From contig DIJC01000013.1 of the NCBI GenBank assembly GCA_002421005.1, positions 222,323-286,322 on the forward strand: 64,000 nucleotides of DNA, written 5' to 3'. The notes beneath the pieces are model-generated. The model saw only the letters and a program-made list of their open reading frames with translations. It was not told the DNA's origin and searched no databases. This document shows positions 63,869 through 64,000 of this stretch, piece after piece. Numbering within the stretch: position 1 is the stretch's first letter; the number at the start of each line of letters is the position of its first letter. Origin of the DNA: Enterobacteriaceae bacterium UBA5654 (GTDB lineage Bacteria; Pseudomonadota; Gammaproteobacteria; Enterobacterales; Enterobacteriaceae). A program made the position numbers and the translations under genes.

Positions 63869-64000
63869 ATGGTTAAGTTCAGGAACAAGATCGAAGATTA
63901 TACCGAAGCGGAATTTATTGAGCTTCTGGCGGAATTTGAAAACGACTCACGAAAAGACCAATCCCTAACCGGAAGGAAATTAGAAAAATATATTGATTCT
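63869..64000 (+). CDS. Second Im9-family immunity protein (cut by window end)
   Basis: The first 44 codons of another immunity gene. IEDYTEAEFIELL and GRKLEKYIDS are identical to the first immunity protein, while the start (MVKFRN) and the segment LAEFENDSRKDQSLT differ; the latter lies in the variable helix region that sets DNase specificity in Im proteins. It has no intact toxin ahead of it, only the tail remnant, so it is an orphan immunity gene. The end lies outside the window. Confidence 0.9.
   Translation, partial: MVKFRNKIEDYTEAEFIELLAEFENDSRKDQSLTGRKLEKYIDS

Noticed and set aside
1..64000. tRNA, rRNA, CRISPR arrays, phage att sites
   Set aside because: Nothing with the expected sequence or repeat structure was seen on either strand; a covariance-model search would be needed to exclude small RNAs beyond those listed.

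Overview
The window is a stretch of an enterobacterial chromosome, colinear with the 1.5-2.5 min region of Escherichia coli: araC, yabI, thiBPQ, sgrR/sgrS-sgrT, setA, leuLABCD, leuO, ilvIH, cra, the whole mraZ-to-lpxC division and wall cluster, secM-secA, mutT, yacG-zapD-coaE, guaC, hofBC-ppdD, nadC, ampD-ampE and aroP. Protein similarity and gene order place it in the Enterobacteriaceae, near Enterobacter, Leclercia, Lelliottia, Citrobacter or Kosakonia; the genus cannot be fixed from sequence alone. AraC is 281 residues, the length I recall for Salmonella and Citrobacter rather than the 292 of E. coli. No rRNA, tRNA, CRISPR array or insertion sequence was seen.

Three accessory blocks interrupt the core. 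Block 1 (about 8572-15940, between setA and leuD) holds two near-identical 442-bp copies of a hokA-type type I toxin-antitoxin locus flanking an extra type I 3-dehydroquinate dehydratase gene. Next to it is a four-gene sugar operon: a LacI-family regulator, a GPH sugar:cation symporter, a GH32 fructosidase and a GH91 enzyme without a signal peptide. GH91 contains inulin fructotransferases and difructose anhydride (DFA) hydrolases, so the operon reads as uptake of DFA, intracellular ring opening to a fructose disaccharide and cleavage to fructose. A CRP site centred exactly 41.5 bp before the predicted start lies ahead of the regulator gene.

Block 2 (57298-59778, between ampE and aroP) is a GPH transporter plus a GH43 arabinosidase-like enzyme. 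Its promoter copies the layout of the araBAD promoter: CRP site, AraC half-site and -10 at almost the same spacings. This suggests that AraC, encoded at the other end of the window, controls arabino-oligosaccharide use.

Block 3 (61711 to the window end, beyond aroP) is an orphan type VI secretion effector: an Hcp domain fused to a pyocin-S-type domain and a colicin E9-type HNH DNase. It is followed by its Im9-family immunity gene, then by a short remnant of a toxin 3' end and a second immunity gene cut by the window edge, the signature of toxin-tip replacement.

The rest is typical core: amino acid biosynthesis with a leucine attenuator, thiamine uptake under a TPP riboswitch, the sugar-phosphate stress RNA SgrS, and the tightly overlapped dcw cluster behind an MraZ-box promoter. 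The novelty is in the accessory blocks and their regulatory sites.
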